NCBI RefSeq assembly: GCF_014852005.1
Contig: NZ_JACVAU010000002.1
Span: forward strand, 806,001-870,000
Length of the DNA: 64,000 nt
Source: Pseudoxanthomonas sp. PXM03
GTDB lineage: Bacteria; Pseudomonadota; Gammaproteobacteria; Xanthomonadales; Xanthomonadaceae
Direction of reading: 5' to 3'
In this document: piece after piece, positions 1-8,249 of the stretch
Layout: every line of letters starts with the position of its first letter
How positions within the stretch are numbered: position 1 is the first letter of the stretch
Position numbers and translations under genes: made by a program
Notes under the pieces: model-generated
Told to the model about the DNA's origin: nothing
What the model saw: only the letters and a program-made list of their open reading frames with translations
The model's database searches: none

Positions 1-360
1 CAGGACCAGCAGAAGATGGTGGGCTCGCTGTCGGGCGGTGAACGCGGCCGCCTGCACATGGCCAAGACGCTGCTGCAGGGTGGCAACGTGCTGCTGCTCG
101 ACGAACCGTCGAACGACCTGGACATCGAAACCCTGCGTGCGCTGGAAGACGCGCTGCTGGAGTTCCCCGGCAACACCTTCGTCATTTCGCATGACCGCTG
201 GTTCCTGGACCGCATCGCCACGCACATCCTCGCCTTCGAGGGCGACTCGCACGTGGAGTTCTTCCAGGGCAACTACCGCGAGTACGAGGAAGACAAGAAG
301 CGTCGCCTGGGCGAAGACGGCGCCCGTCCGCACCGTCTGCGGTTCAAGGCGCTGAAGTGA
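1..360 (+). CDS. ettA: EttA, energy-dependent translational throttle ABC-F ATPase (3' end only)
   Basis: Only the last 119 codons are in the window; the reading frame is open at base 1. The visible part is the end of the second ABC domain: signature LSGGERGR (about residues 8-15 of this fragment), Walker [12 protein letters not shown] and the H-switch SHDRWFLDR, then a basic C-terminal tail ending in KALK. There are no membrane segments, as expected for ABC-F proteins, which bind the ribosomal E site and gate entry into elongation according to the ATP/ADP ratio. The EPSNDLD box and the RPHR tail fit EttA better than Uup or YheS. A strong stem-loop follows about 45 bases after the stop. Confidence 0.9.
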   Translation, partial: QDQQKMVGSLSGGERGRLHMAKTLLQGGNVLLLDEPSNDLDIETLRALEDALLEFPGNTFVISHDRWFLDRIATHILAFEGDSHVEFFQGNYREYEEDKKRRLGEDGARPHRLRFKALK

Positions 361-406
361 CGTGTTCGCGCACACAGATGCGTGATCGCCTCTGACCTTG
401 CCCAAC

Positions 407-435
407 GAGAACGCCGGCCCCGTGCCGGCGTTCTC
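407..435. terminator. Stem-loop between ettA and the convergent remnant gene
   Basis: A perfect 12-bp stem (GAGAACGCCGGC at 407-418, its complement at 424-435) with a 5-base loop lies 47 bases after the ettA stop. The following T content is weak (TCTGTGATC). It sits between convergently oriented genes, so it could end transcription from both sides. Confidence 0.6.
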
Positions 436-497
436 GTCTGTGATCGGTCACCGCGTTCGGCCTGCACGTGTGCGGCAATCGAATGCAAGGCGGGTAA

Positions 498-963
498 CTA
501 CCCTCCGGTAGAGGTCGCCATCACCACTGCCACCGCTATCCCCATTACCATCTGGATGACAACGAAGAAGAGCCCGTAACCCAGAAGGCCGCGCAGCAGC
601 AACTTCCAGCGCGCATACGGCTGAAACAGCTGCATCAACGAAAAGACACCGTAGACCGTCGAGACCAGGACCGACCAGGCCGGCAAACCCGGGACCCAGC
701 GTTGCAGCAGCAACGCGATCGACCAGAAGACAAAGGTCTGGACGGTCAGGAAGGCATTATCACCAGCCATTCCGGATAGTTCAGCGAACCGACGCGGTGA
801 AAGGCCAACCGGAACGCCCCTGCTTCGAACGGCAACAGCAGCAACGTCGCGGCCGCGAAACAGGCGTTCATCCAATCGCCGATCGACTTGGACGTGGTCG
901 CCAACGCGGACGGCGATACAGTTGCTCGCGTCGCCCATGCGGGTCCCCTGTCCGTGGTGCGCG
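498..963 (-). pseudogene. Remnant of a DUF3667-like membrane protein, truncated and frameshifted
   Basis: A minus-strand open frame of up to 162 codons ends at 498. Its last ~85 residues look like genuine membrane protein (two or three hydrophobic segments, for example FVFWSIALLLQRW and GYGLFFVVIQMVMGIAVAV). Its first part (VAAVAVRSRGVPVGLSPRRF) does not. The neighbouring frame over about 770-900 instead reads a plausible upstream segment, NACFAAATLLLLPFEAGAF then LNYPEWLVI, and stops at MPS just where the membrane frame takes over. The two pieces join into the pattern of DUF3667 C-terminal regions (hydrophobic, aromatic EW/EH motif, hydrophobic). A TAG stop lies just upstream in the first frame, with no ATG after it, and the usual N-terminal zinc ribbon is missing. 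I read this as a decayed 3' remnant. A base-call error could explain the frameshift but not the missing 5' end. Confidence 0.55.
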
Positions 964-1156
964 GATTCTAGGCAAGCGTCGCGCATGCGTCCAACACACG
1001 ACGCCCGGCCGCCCCATCCCGGGGAAATCGCGCACCGCGACGGTGCCGATTAAAGCGCTCCGCTTGCGCGCCGATAGCGCCTCAATACGGGGAGCAACTT
1101 CACGCTGCCGCATTCCGGTGCCGTGTTACCCCTCCCCCTTCCCCACAAGGAGCTCC

Positions 1157-2239
1157 ATGAACGCATGCGCTGTCGCCCCCGTGCCCGACGCCGGCATCGA
1201 CGACCACATCCAGTCGGTATCGGGATTGTCGGATTCCTTGCTGAAACAACTGCGTCAATCGCTACAGAAGATCGACGAGATCAACCGCATCACCCGCATC
1301 ATCTCGATGAATGCACGCATCGAGGCCGTGCGTATCGGCAGCGCCGGACGCAGCTTCGGCGTGATCGCCGAAGAGATGGACACGCTGTCGCGACGGGTCA
1401 GCGACACCGCGCAGGAAATCGACCGCATGGCGGGTCGCACCAGCACCGATCTGCGCGAGCGGCTGGACCAACTGCAGACCGACGTGCGCCGCACGCGGCT
1501 GACGGACCTGGCGCTGGCCAACATCGACCTGATCGATCGCAACCTGTACGAGCGCAGTTGCGATGTGCGCTGGTGGGCTACCGATGCGGCGATCGTCGCC
1601 GCCGCACAGGATCCGCAACCGGCCGCGCTCACGCATGCAAGCCAGCGGCTCGGCCAGATACTGGATTCCTACACCGTCTATTTCGACCTCGTGCTCACCG
1701 ACCTGCAAGGCAATGTGCTGACCAATGGCCGGCCACGCCATTACCCGTCCGCAGGCCACTCGGTCGCGCAGCAGGAATGGTTCCAGTCCGCCATGTCCAC
1801 GCGCAATGGCGAAGAGTTCGGCTTCCAGTCCATGCATGCGAGCACGCTTGCGGGCGGTGATCGCGTGCTGGTCTACGCCTGCACGGTGCGCGAAGGCGGT
1901 CGCGTACAGGGGCGCGTGCTGGGCGTGCTCGGCATTGTGTTCCGATGGGACGCACTGGCGCAGACCATCGTGGAACGGACGCCATTGTCGGAGGTGGAAT
2001 GGCGCCGCAGCCGGGTCTGCATCGTCGATGCGCAGGGCCGGTTGCTGGCCGACACGCAGTCCGGCGCGGATGCCTCGCGACTCGATTTTCCTGGGCATGC
2101 ATCCCTGTTCGCCCAGCCCCGTGGCGCGATCGACGTATCCATCGAGGGCCGCCCCCATTGTGTGGCACAGGCCGCGTCACCAGGCTACGAGACCTACCGC
2201 ACCGGCTGGCATTGCGTGATCGTGCAAGGCGTCGACTGA
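1157..2239 (+). CDS. Soluble chemoreceptor-tip / Cache sensor protein
   Basis: 360 residues. The ATG is preceded by AAGGAG five bases upstream. Residues about 30-85 are helical and match the chemoreceptor signalling hairpin: NARIEAVRIGSAGRSFGVIAE resembles the canonical [20 protein letters not shown], followed by EM-x-LSRRVSDTA. Residues about 120-345 look like a Cache/PDC sensor (YTVYFDLVLTDLQGNVLTNG, a QQEWF motif, a second half with CIVDAQGRLLADT). There is no signal peptide or transmembrane segment, no HAMP domain and no long methylation helices. Canonical receptors place Cache N-terminal and outside, with the signalling domain C-terminal; here the order is reversed and all is apparently cytoplasmic. 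It may dock on CheA/CheW arrays or act as a stand-alone ligand sensor. No che genes are nearby. The function is inferred. Confidence 0.75.
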   Translation: MNACAVAPVPDAGIDDHIQSVSGLSDSLLKQLRQSLQKIDEINRITRIISMNARIEAVRIGSAGRSFGVIAEEMDTLSRRVSDTAQEIDRMAGRTSTDLRERLDQLQTDVRRTRLTDLALANIDLIDRNLYERSCDVRWWATDAAIVAAAQDPQPAALTHASQRLGQILDSYTVYFDLVLTDLQGNVLTNGRPRHYPSAGHSVAQQEWFQSAMSTRNGEEFGFQSMHASTLAGGDRVLVYACTVREGGRVQGRVLGVLGIVFRWDALAQTIVERTPLSEVEWRRSRVCIVDAQGRLLADTQSGADASRLDFPGHASLFAQPRGAIDVSIEGRPHCVAQAASPGYETYRTGWHCVIVQGVD

Positions 2240-2254
2240 CGCCAGCAGCGCGGC

Positions 2255-2578
2255 TCAGTCCAGCCACACCTCGCCGTCACGCACCTGCACGGCGACGGCG
2301 CGCAGCGAATCGCCGCGGCAGGGCCCGGCGACGCAGTCACCGCGTACGAGTTCGAACGAGGCGCCATGGGCGGCACAGACAAGGTGGCCGTCCTTGCTCT
2401 TGAGGAATTGACCAGGCGCCCAGTCCAGCCGTCTGCCGGCGTGGGGACAGACATTGAGCCATGCGCGCACATCGCCGCCATCGCGATGCAGGATCAACGA
2501 CTCGGCATCGTCGCCGATCACGGCTTCAACCTCGGCGAAAGCGCCGTCGGCGATGTCATTCAGTGCGCTCAGTCGCAT
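2255..2578 (-). CDS. Rieske [2Fe-2S] ferredoxin-like protein
   Basis: 107 residues from the ATG at 2578; a GTG at 2599 would add seven residues but has no better ribosome site. The Rieske cluster motifs are complete: CPHAGRRL (C-x-H) at about residues 44-51 and CAAHGASFEL (C-x2-H) at about 68-77. The protein is a single small domain without membrane anchor or oxygenase domain, so it is probably an electron-transfer protein or the ferredoxin part of a dioxygenase-type system. No partner reductase or oxygenase is adjacent. It is convergent with the Cache protein, 15 bases away. Confidence 0.85.
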   Translation of the reverse strand: MRLSALNDIADGAFAEVEAVIGDDAESLILHRDGGDVRAWLNVCPHAGRRLDWAPGQFLKSKDGHLVCAAHGASFELVRGDCVAGPCRGDSLRAVAVQVRDGEVWLD

Positions 2579-2668
2579 GTCGCTTAACGAAGTCCTCACA
2601 CGGTCATCAAACGGTCATCCGATACTGCGCGTACCGGCTCCGGCCGCATTCTGTCACGACGCAACGCC

Positions 2669-2944
2669 ATGTACGCACGCCATTTCCAGTTCAATGCCTT
2701 CCGCCACGTGTTCGCTCCGCGCAAGCCGCGCCATCCGCTGCTGCGGGTTGGCCTGGGCCTGCTGGGTGTACTGCTGCTCGGCGTGCTGGTGTTCTTCAGC
2801 GTGTTCGTCGGTGCCGCGATGATCGCCGGCGGCCTGGCTTACAAGTTCCTGCGCCAGCGGGGCAAGCCCAACGCGCGCGATGCGCGGGTGGTCGACGCGG
2901 AGTACCACGTGGTCCGCAAGCCGGTGCTGCCCCTCTCGCATTGA
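2669..2944 (+). CDS. Small conserved membrane protein, unknown function
   Basis: 91 residues. A basic N-terminus (about 1-23) is followed by one or two hydrophobic stretches at about 24-60 (VGLGLLGVLLLGVLVFFSVF, then GAAMIAGGLAYKF) and a charged cytoplasmic tail rich in Arg and Val. Codon use matches the neighbours, so I take it as a real gene. I do not recognise a family. It reads towards the FAH-family gene 64 bases downstream and may be cotranscribed with it. Confidence 0.65.
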   Translation: MYARHFQFNAFRHVFAPRKPRHPLLRVGLGLLGVLLLGVLVFFSVFVGAAMIAGGLAYKFLRQRGKPNARDARVVDAEYHVVRKPVLPLSH

Positions 2945-3008
2945 GCATCTTGGCAGGGCGAGTGCGTTCCCGCCTAAACTCTGCGGCCACATTCCCTGGG
3001 TGGCCGAC

Positions 3009-3716
3009 ATGACCGACATCATCCCTGCTCCGCCTGTTCCGCGCGTTCCGGTGCGCGGTGGCGGTACGTTCCCGGTGCGCCGCATCTTCTGCGTGGGCCG
3101 CAACTTCGCCGACCACGCGCGCGAGATGGGCGCGACCGCACCCGCTTCGAAGGCCGAGCGCGGCAGCCCCGTGTTCTTCCACAAGCCGGGCGACGCGATC
3201 GTCACCGGGAATGCGGATGTTCCCTACCCGCCGGGCACGCGCGACCTGCACCACGAGGTGGAACTGGTCGTCGCACTGGGCAGCGACGCACCACCCGGAC
3301 CGCTCTCCCCCGGGGCCGCGAAGGCACTGGTGATCGCCTACGGCGTCGGCCTGGACCTGACCCGCCGCGACCTGCAGGGCGCGGCCAAGGCCAAGGGCCT
3401 GCCCTGGGATACCGGCAAAGGCTTCGATCATTCCGCACCGGTCAGCGAACTGGTTCCGGCGGCGGATGTCGGGGTGCTGGAAGACCGCACGCTGACCCTG
3501 CGGGTGAACGGCGACATGCGCCAGCATGGCGCGCTGCACGACCTCATCTGGGACGTGGCCGATATCCTGCACGAGTTGTCCATGCTCTATGCACTGAAGG
3601 CGGGCGACCTGGTCTTCATGGGCACGCCCGCAGGCGTGGCCGCACTGGTGCCGGGCGACACGTTCACCGCCACCCTCGACGGCGTAGTGGAGTTGCGCGG
3701 CCGTATTGCCGGCTGA
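3009..3716 (+). CDS. Fumarylacetoacetate hydrolase family protein
   Basis: 235 residues from ATG 3009. It shows the FAH-fold active-site pattern: CVGRNFADHAREMG near the N-terminus, metal-binding HHEVEL (E-x-E) at about residues 79-84, the downstream Asp in GVGLDLTRRDLQ, and the C-terminal FMGTPAGV loop. Its length fits the short single-domain clade (acylpyruvase and oxaloacetate tautomerase/decarboxylase-like enzymes) rather than true tyrosine-catabolic fumarylacetoacetase, which is about 420 residues. The likely substrate is a small 2,4-diketo or oxaloacetate-type acid; it cannot be fixed from sequence alone. No other aromatic-catabolism genes are next to it. Confidence 0.85.
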   Translation: MTDIIPAPPVPRVPVRGGGTFPVRRIFCVGRNFADHAREMGATAPASKAERGSPVFFHKPGDAIVTGNADVPYPPGTRDLHHEVELVVALGSDAPPGPLSPGAAKALVIAYGVGLDLTRRDLQGAAKAKGLPWDTGKGFDHSAPVSELVPAADVGVLEDRTLTLRVNGDMRQHGALHDLIWDVADILHELSMLYALKAGDLVFMGTPAGVAALVPGDTFTATLDGVVELRGRIAG

Positions 3717-3732
3717 TCGACGGTGCGTGCGA

Positions 3733-3765
3733 TATAGTCGGCGCCGACGCCGCACAGGCGCCGAC
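3733..3765 (+). promoter_or_regulatory. Candidate mscL leader: -10-like TATAGT and stem-loop
   Basis: TATAGT at 3733-3738 resembles a sigma70 -10 box, with no convincing -35 at the right distance. It runs into a 9-bp inverted repeat (GTCGGCGCC at 3737-3745 with its complement at 3757-3765) that ends five bases before the GAGGA ribosome site (3770-3774) of mscL. The hairpin would lie in the mscL 5' leader or terminate the upstream transcript; it has no T run. Confidence 0.3.
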
Positions 3766-3780
3766 TGACGAGGACATGGG

Positions 3781-4182
3781 ATGGGCATGATCAGCGAGTT
3801 CAAGGAGTTTGTTTCGCGCGGCAACGTGGTCGACCTGGCCGTGGGTGTCGTCATCGGTGCGGCATTCGGCAAGATCGTCAGCAGCCTGGTCGATGGCATC
3901 GTGATGCCGCTGGTCGGCCTGATGATGGGCGGCGTGAAGTTCAGCGACCTGGCGGTGACCCTGCGCGCGGCGCAGGTGGATGCGGCGGGCAAGGAGATCG
4001 TACCGGCGCTGCTGTTGAAGTACGGCGCTTTCCTGCAGACCGCCATCGACTTCCTGATCATCGCGTTCGTGATCTTCCTGTTCCTGAAAGCCTACAACCG
4101 CGTGCGCGCGCCCGCGCCGGAAGCCGCCACGCCCGAGGACATCGTGTTGCTGCGCGAGATCCGGGACGCACTGAAGAAATAA
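3781..4182 (+). CDS. mscL: Large-conductance mechanosensitive channel MscL
   Basis: 133 residues, the normal MscL length. The conserved N-terminal amphipathic helix and pore-lining TM1 are clear ([21 protein letters not shown], then [16 protein letters not shown]). TM2 lies at about 80-105 ([20 protein letters not shown]), followed by the C-terminal coiled-coil helix ending in [11 protein letters not shown]. It forms a pentameric inner-membrane pore that opens under extreme turgor and releases solutes. The start at 3781 has GAGGA six bases upstream; a second ATG at 3787 is possible. A stem-loop with a T run follows the gene, suggesting a single-gene unit. Confidence 0.97.
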   Translation: MGMISEFKEFVSRGNVVDLAVGVVIGAAFGKIVSSLVDGIVMPLVGLMMGGVKFSDLAVTLRAAQVDAAGKEIVPALLLKYGAFLQTAIDFLIIAFVIFLFLKAYNRVRAPAPEAATPEDIVLLREIRDALKK

Positions 4183-4228
4183 CGGCACGCGGCGTTCCGG
4201 ATCGGCAACGCCGTCGACGGAAACACGG

Positions 4229-4263
4229 GGCCACGGGCTGGTAAGCTCGTGGCCTTCGTTTTT
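4229..4263 (+). terminator. Rho-independent terminator after mscL
   Basis: An 11-bp stem including one G-U type pair (GGCCACGGGCT at 4229-4239, AGCTCGTGGCC at 4244-4254) with loop GGTA is followed by TTCGTTTTT. It ends only 12 bases before the start codon of the next gene, so the peptidase promoter must overlap or precede it. Confidence 0.75.
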
Positions 4264-4275
4264 CCGGGACTCTCC

Positions 4276-5664
4276 ATGCGTCTTGCTCCGCTGCTGCTCG
4301 CCCTGGCCGTCACCACGCCCGCCTTCGCCGCCTCACGCGAAACCCGCATCCCCGACATCGCACTAGCTACTGCCGCGCAACTGCGCGAGCAGGCCCTCAC
4401 TGACCGCACCGGCTGGAACGTCGTCGAATCGCTGACGACCGAAGTGGGCCCGCGCCTGGCCGGCAGCGAGGCCGACGCGAAGGCGGTCGCGTGGGCACAG
4501 GCGAAATTCAAGGCACTGGGTTTCGACAAGGTATGGATCGAACCGGTGACGTTTCCCAAGTGGGTGCGCCGCAGCGAAAGCGCGGCCGTGCTCGGCACGC
4601 ACGCGCAACCGCTGACCATCACCGCACTGGGCGGCAGCCCCGCGGGCAAGGTGGACGCGGAGATCGTGCGCTTCGCCGACCTGGCCGCACTGGAAGCGGC
4701 ACCGGCGGGCTCGCTGGCCGACAAGATCGCCTTCGTCGACTATCCGATGCAGGCCGCGCGTGACGGTAGCGACTACCGCAACGGCGGCGCGATCCGCTCG
4801 AAAGGCCCGTCGGCGGCGATCCGCAAGGGCGCCATCGCCTTCCTGATGCGCTCGGCCGGCACCGACAACCATCGCGTCGCGCATACCGGCATCACGCGCT
4901 TCGACGAGGGGCTGACGCCGGTACCGTCCGCGTCGCTGACCATCCCCGATGCCGACCAGTTGGCGCGCCTGCTGCAGCGCGGCGCGGTGCGCGTCTCGCT
5001 CGCTCTGGATTGCGGCTGGGACGGCGAGTACACCTCGCACAATGTCATCGGCGAGATCACCGGGCGCAGCTTGCCCAAGGAAGTGGTGGTGATCGGCGGC
5101 CACCTGGATTCGTGGGACCTGGGCACCGGCGCGATCGACGACGGCGCCGGCATCGGCATCACCATGGCGGCGGGGCATCTGATCGGCCAGCTCAAGCAGG
5201 CGCCGAAGCGCACCATCCGCGTGATCGCCTTCGCCAACGAGGAGCAGGGCCTCTACGGCGGCAAGGCTTACGCGGAGAAGTACCTGGCCGACATCACGCG
5301 CCACCAGATCGCCGCCGAAAGCGACTTCGGCGCAGGCCGCATCTATGCCTTCAACACCGGCGCACCGGAACACGCGCGCAAGGCGACCGAACAGATTGCA
5401 CAGGCACTGGCGCCGCTGGGCATCGAGTACGCACCGGGCAAGGGCAGCGCAGGCCCGGACATCAGTCCATTCGCCGCGAAGGGCATGGCGTGGGCGTGGC
5501 TGGCGCAGGACGGCAGCGACTACTTCGACCTGCACCACAACGCCGATGACACGCTGGACAAGATCGACCCGGCGGCGCTGGCACAGAACGTCGCGGCGTA
5601 TACCGTGTTCGCCTATCTGGCGGCGGAGGCCGATGGCGACTTTGGCAGCCGGCTGAAAGAGTGA
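4276..5664 (+). CDS. Secreted M28 family zinc metallopeptidase (carboxypeptidase Q-like)
   Basis: 462 residues from ATG 4276. A signal peptide covers about residues 1-19 (LLLALAVTTPAFAAS). A PA-like lid domain follows at about 120-235. The catalytic M28 domain carries the binuclear zinc ligands in order: GGHLDSWD (His, Asp region), GAIDDGAG (bridging Asp), FANEEQGLYG (catalytic Glu-Glu), AESDFG (Asp) and DLHHNADDTLDK (His). The domain order resembles plasma glutamate carboxypeptidase/carboxypeptidase Q. It should cleave peptides or dipeptides in the periplasm or outside the cell. The preceding mscL terminator and the following REP pair suggest a monocistronic unit. Confidence 0.9.
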   Translation: MRLAPLLLALAVTTPAFAASRETRIPDIALATAAQLREQALTDRTGWNVVESLTTEVGPRLAGSEADAKAVAWAQAKFKALGFDKVWIEPVTFPKWVRRSESAAVLGTHAQPLTITALGGSPAGKVDAEIVRFADLAALEAAPAGSLADKIAFVDYPMQAARDGSDYRNGGAIRSKGPSAAIRKGAIAFLMRSAGTDNHRVAHTGITRFDEGLTPVPSASLTIPDADQLARLLQRGAVRVSLALDCGWDGEYTSHNVIGEITGRSLPKEVVVIGGHLDSWDLGTGAIDDGAGIGITMAAGHLIGQLKQAPKRTIRVIAFANEEQGLYGGKAYAEKYLADITRHQIAAESDFGAGRIYAFNTGAPEHARKATEQIAQALAPLGIEYAPGKGSAGPDISPFAAKGMAWAWLAQDGSDYFDLHHNADDTLDKIDPAALAQNVAAYTVFAYLAAEADGDFGSRLKE

Positions 5665-5667
5665 ATT

Positions 5668-5751
5668 TGCAGGAGGGGCTTCAGCCCCAACGCCTTTCGA
5701 TGGGCCTTCCGGCAGTCCTGCCGGAAGGTCGGGGCTGAAGCCCCTCCCACA
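5668..5751. repeat. REP-type inverted pair, family A (GGGGCTTCAGCCCC core)
   Basis: Two 24-base arms in opposite orientation (5668-5691 and 5728-5751) share the core GGAGGGGCTTCAGCCCC with only small differences. Between them is a second hairpin (CCTTCCGGCAG at 5705-5715 with its complement at 5718-5728). Each arm itself folds through GGGGCT/AGCCCC. The same element flanks the RAYT gene near 50 kb. It occupies the gap between the convergent peptidase and methyltransferase genes. Confidence 0.85.
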
Positions 5752-5763
5752 CAAGATCCGCGA

Positions 5764-6636
5764 TCAGGCCTTCTGCTTCCACTGCGCCAGGAACACCGCC
5801 GTCGCGGCGGCGACGTTGAGGCTCTCGACCGCACCGCTGCCGGGAATCGACAGGCGCAGGTCGCAGGCATCGGCGAGGCGCGCATCCATGCCTTCGCCTT
5901 CCGCACCCATCACGTAGATCAGGCGTTGCGGCAGTCTTGCCGCGAACAGATCATCTCCCCCGCGCACGACAGTGGCGGCCAGCGCAAAGCCTGCGCCGCG
6001 CAATTGCGCCAGCGCATTCTCCGGGTTGCCCATCCGCACCAGCGGCACCTGTTCGGCGCCGCCCTCGGCCACACGCGCCGCCGCACCGGACAGCGCCAGC
6101 GTGGAGTCGCGCGGCAACAGGATGCCGGCCACGCCGAAATGCGCGGCCGAGCGCAGGATGGCGCCGAAGTTGTGCGGATTGCCCACGCCGTCCAGCCACA
6201 GCGCCGCGGCCGGCTGTCCCTCGGGAAGCGCACGCAACCAGTCCGTCATCGGCGACGGCGCCAGTTTCAGCACGTCGGCCACGACGCCTTCGTGGTGCGT
6301 GCTGGCAGCCAGGCGATCCAGATCACCCTCCTCCACCACCCGGTAGCCGACACGGTGCTTGACGCACCATGCCAGCAGGGGTTTCAGCGCGGGGATGCGC
6401 GCTTCGAGGAGATACAGCTTGCGGATGGCGTCGGGGCGCCGCGCGAACACTGCCTGCACGGCATTCAAACCGTACAGGCGCAGTTCCTCGCGTGAAACGT
6501 CTGCGGGACGCTCGCCGCCAGCGGATTGGACGCGTGGCGGACGCTCATCCTGCGCCCTTGGCGGACGCCGGCGATCCGGCGGACTGCCGGGCGGACGCGG
6601 CGGACGCGGCGGACGGGTGTTCCAGGGATTGCTCAC
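5764..6636 (-). CDS. SpoU/TrmH-family 2'-O-ribose RNA methyltransferase (YfiF-like)
   Basis: 290 residues from a GTG start. The first ~50 residues are low-complexity Pro/Arg/Gly (RPPRPPGSPPDRRRPPR type) and likely disordered and RNA-binding. A SpoU substrate-binding domain follows at about 52-125 (LRLYGLNAVQAVFARRPDAI). The SPOUT catalytic domain has the three motifs LDGVGNPHNFGAILRSA (motif 1, with Asn and Arg), VMGAEGEGM (motif 2) and IPGSGAVESLNVAAATAV (motif 3). It methylates a ribose 2'-OH on tRNA or rRNA using S-adenosylmethionine. The tail architecture suits YfiF/TrmG-like proteins more than RlmB. It begins one base after the symporter stop, so the two are translationally coupled. Confidence 0.88.
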   Translation of the reverse strand: MSNPWNTRPPRPPRPPGSPPDRRRPPRAQDERPPRVQSAGGERPADVSREELRLYGLNAVQAVFARRPDAIRKLYLLEARIPALKPLLAWCVKHRVGYRVVEEGDLDRLAASTHHEGVVADVLKLAPSPMTDWLRALPEGQPAAALWLDGVGNPHNFGAILRSAAHFGVAGILLPRDSTLALSGAAARVAEGGAEQVPLVRMGNPENALAQLRGAGFALAATVVRGGDDLFAARLPQRLIYVMGAEGEGMDARLADACDLRLSIPGSGAVESLNVAAATAVFLAQWKQKA

Positions 6637-6637
6637 G

Positions 6638-8137
6638 TCAGGCCTGCTTCTTCCAGAAGTGCGCGTTGCGGATGCCGAGTGCTTCCGGATCGAAGGTCGG
6701 GTCCAGCCCCTGCTTCTTCTGCCGCTCGTAGTCGCGCAACGCGATCAGCGCCGGCTTTTGCAGGATCAGGATGGCGATGACGTTCAACCATGCCATCAGG
6801 CCCACGCCGATGTCGCCCAGCGTCCACGCCATCGCGGCGTTGTGGTACGCGCCGAACACGACCATGCCCACGATGCCCAGGCGCAGCAGCAGCGTCGCCA
6901 GCGGGTGGGTTTTCTTCACGCCGGCCAGGTAGGTCAGGTTGGTCTCGGCCATGTAGTAATAGGCCATGATCGTGGTGAAGGCGAAGAAGAACAGCGCCAG
7001 CGCCACGAAGCCTGCGCCCCAGCCCGGCAGCACCGATTCCACCGCCGCCTGGGTGAACTGCGCACCTTCCGATGGCTGCACGCCCGGCACGCCGGAGAAG
7101 ATCTCCACCAGCGTCTCCTTGCCATTCACCGTGACGCTCTTGAAGGTGTTGTACATGCCCGTGGACAGCAGCAGGAACGCCGTCGACGTGCACACCAGCA
7201 TGGTGTCGAAGTAGATCGCGAACGCCTGCACGTAACCCTGCTTGGCCGGGTGCGAGACCTCGGCGGCCGCGGCGGCGTGCGGGCCGGTGCCCTGGCCAGC
7301 CTCGTTGGCGTAGATGCCGCGCTTCACGCCCCAGGCGATGGCCTGGCCGATGATCGCGCCGAAGGCCGCATGCGCACCGAACGCGCTGGAGAAGATGTCG
7401 GCGAACATCGCCGGCACCTTGCCGGCGTTGGCGATCATCACGATCACCGCCATCAGGATGAAGGCCAGCGCCATGAACGGCACCACGACCTCGGCGAAGG
7501 TCGCGATGCGCTTGATGCCGCCGAAGATGATGACCGCTAGTACGGCCGCCACGCCCAGCCCGATCCAGAGTTTCAGCGCGCCGGTGCCGCCCACGGCGGC
7601 GCAGTCGCCCATGCCGCACAGCACGTTGGTCGCGCTGTCGGCGATCGCGTTGGCCTGCACCCCCGGCAGCAGCAGGCCGGTGGCGATGACCGTGGCCACG
7701 GCGAAGGTCACCGCGTACCACTTCAGACCCATCGCCTTCTCGATGTAGTAGGCCGGGCCGCCGCGATAACGGCCTTCGCCGTCCTTCTCCTTGTAGATCT
7801 GCGCCAGGGTGCACTCGATGTACGAGGTCGACGCGCCCAGGAAGCCCATCACCCACATCCAGAACACCGCGCCCGGGCCGCCATAGGCGATCGCCGTGGC
7901 GACGCCGGCGATGTTGCCGATGCCCATGCGTCCGGCCATCGAGATCGCCAGCGCCTGGAACGAAGACACGCCGGCGTCCGACTTCTGGCCGGTCACCGTC
8001 AGGCGGCACATCTCGGCGAAACCGCGCACCTGCATGACGCGGGTGCGGATGGTGAACCACAGGCCGGCACCCAGGCACAGCGCGATCAGCGCATTGCTCC
8101 AGATGATGCCGTTCAACCAGGCAAAAAAGGCTTCCAC
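6638..8137 (-). CDS. Alanine/glycine:cation symporter (AGCS family)
   Basis: 499 residues from the GTG at 8137, which has GGAGA about ten bases upstream; a longer open frame upstream has no membrane-protein character. It has about ten hydrophobic segments and the AGCS signature region ISMAGRMGIGNIAGVATAIAYGG at about residues 70-92, followed by GPGAVFWMW and YEG-type loops. It imports alanine or glycine with Na+ or H+ across the inner membrane. It is cotranscribed with the RNA methyltransferase downstream (one-base gap); I see no functional link between the two. The GNAT gene of the efflux operon ends 112 bases upstream. Confidence 0.92.
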   Translation of the reverse strand: MEAFFAWLNGIIWSNALIALCLGAGLWFTIRTRVMQVRGFAEMCRLTVTGQKSDAGVSSFQALAISMAGRMGIGNIAGVATAIAYGGPGAVFWMWVMGFLGASTSYIECTLAQIYKEKDGEGRYRGGPAYYIEKAMGLKWYAVTFAVATVIATGLLLPGVQANAIADSATNVLCGMGDCAAVGGTGALKLWIGLGVAAVLAVIIFGGIKRIATFAEVVVPFMALAFILMAVIVMIANAGKVPAMFADIFSSAFGAHAAFGAIIGQAIAWGVKRGIYANEAGQGTGPHAAAAAEVSHPAKQGYVQAFAIYFDTMLVCTSTAFLLLSTGMYNTFKSVTVNGKETLVEIFSGVPGVQPSEGAQFTQAAVESVLPGWGAGFVALALFFFAFTTIMAYYYMAETNLTYLAGVKKTHPLATLLLRLGIVGMVVFGAYHNAAMAWTLGDIGVGLMAWLNVIAILILQKPALIALRDYERQKKQGLDPTFDPEALGIRNAHFWKKQA

Positions 8138-8249
8138 GGGGATGGGTCTCCGGTCGTTGATGCAGGGATGCGGGAAAGCGGCGGGCAAGCGCTGCCAAGT
8201 CCCTGAAAGATACCCGTAACCTGCGCCGCTGCGCAGTCCCCACGTGGAT

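Noticed and set aside
6633-8243. 536-codon minus-strand frame overlapping the alanine symporter
   Set aside because: Its translation is Arg/Gly/His-rich and lacks membrane segments. The overlapping frame gives a normal AGCS transporter with a ribosome site.
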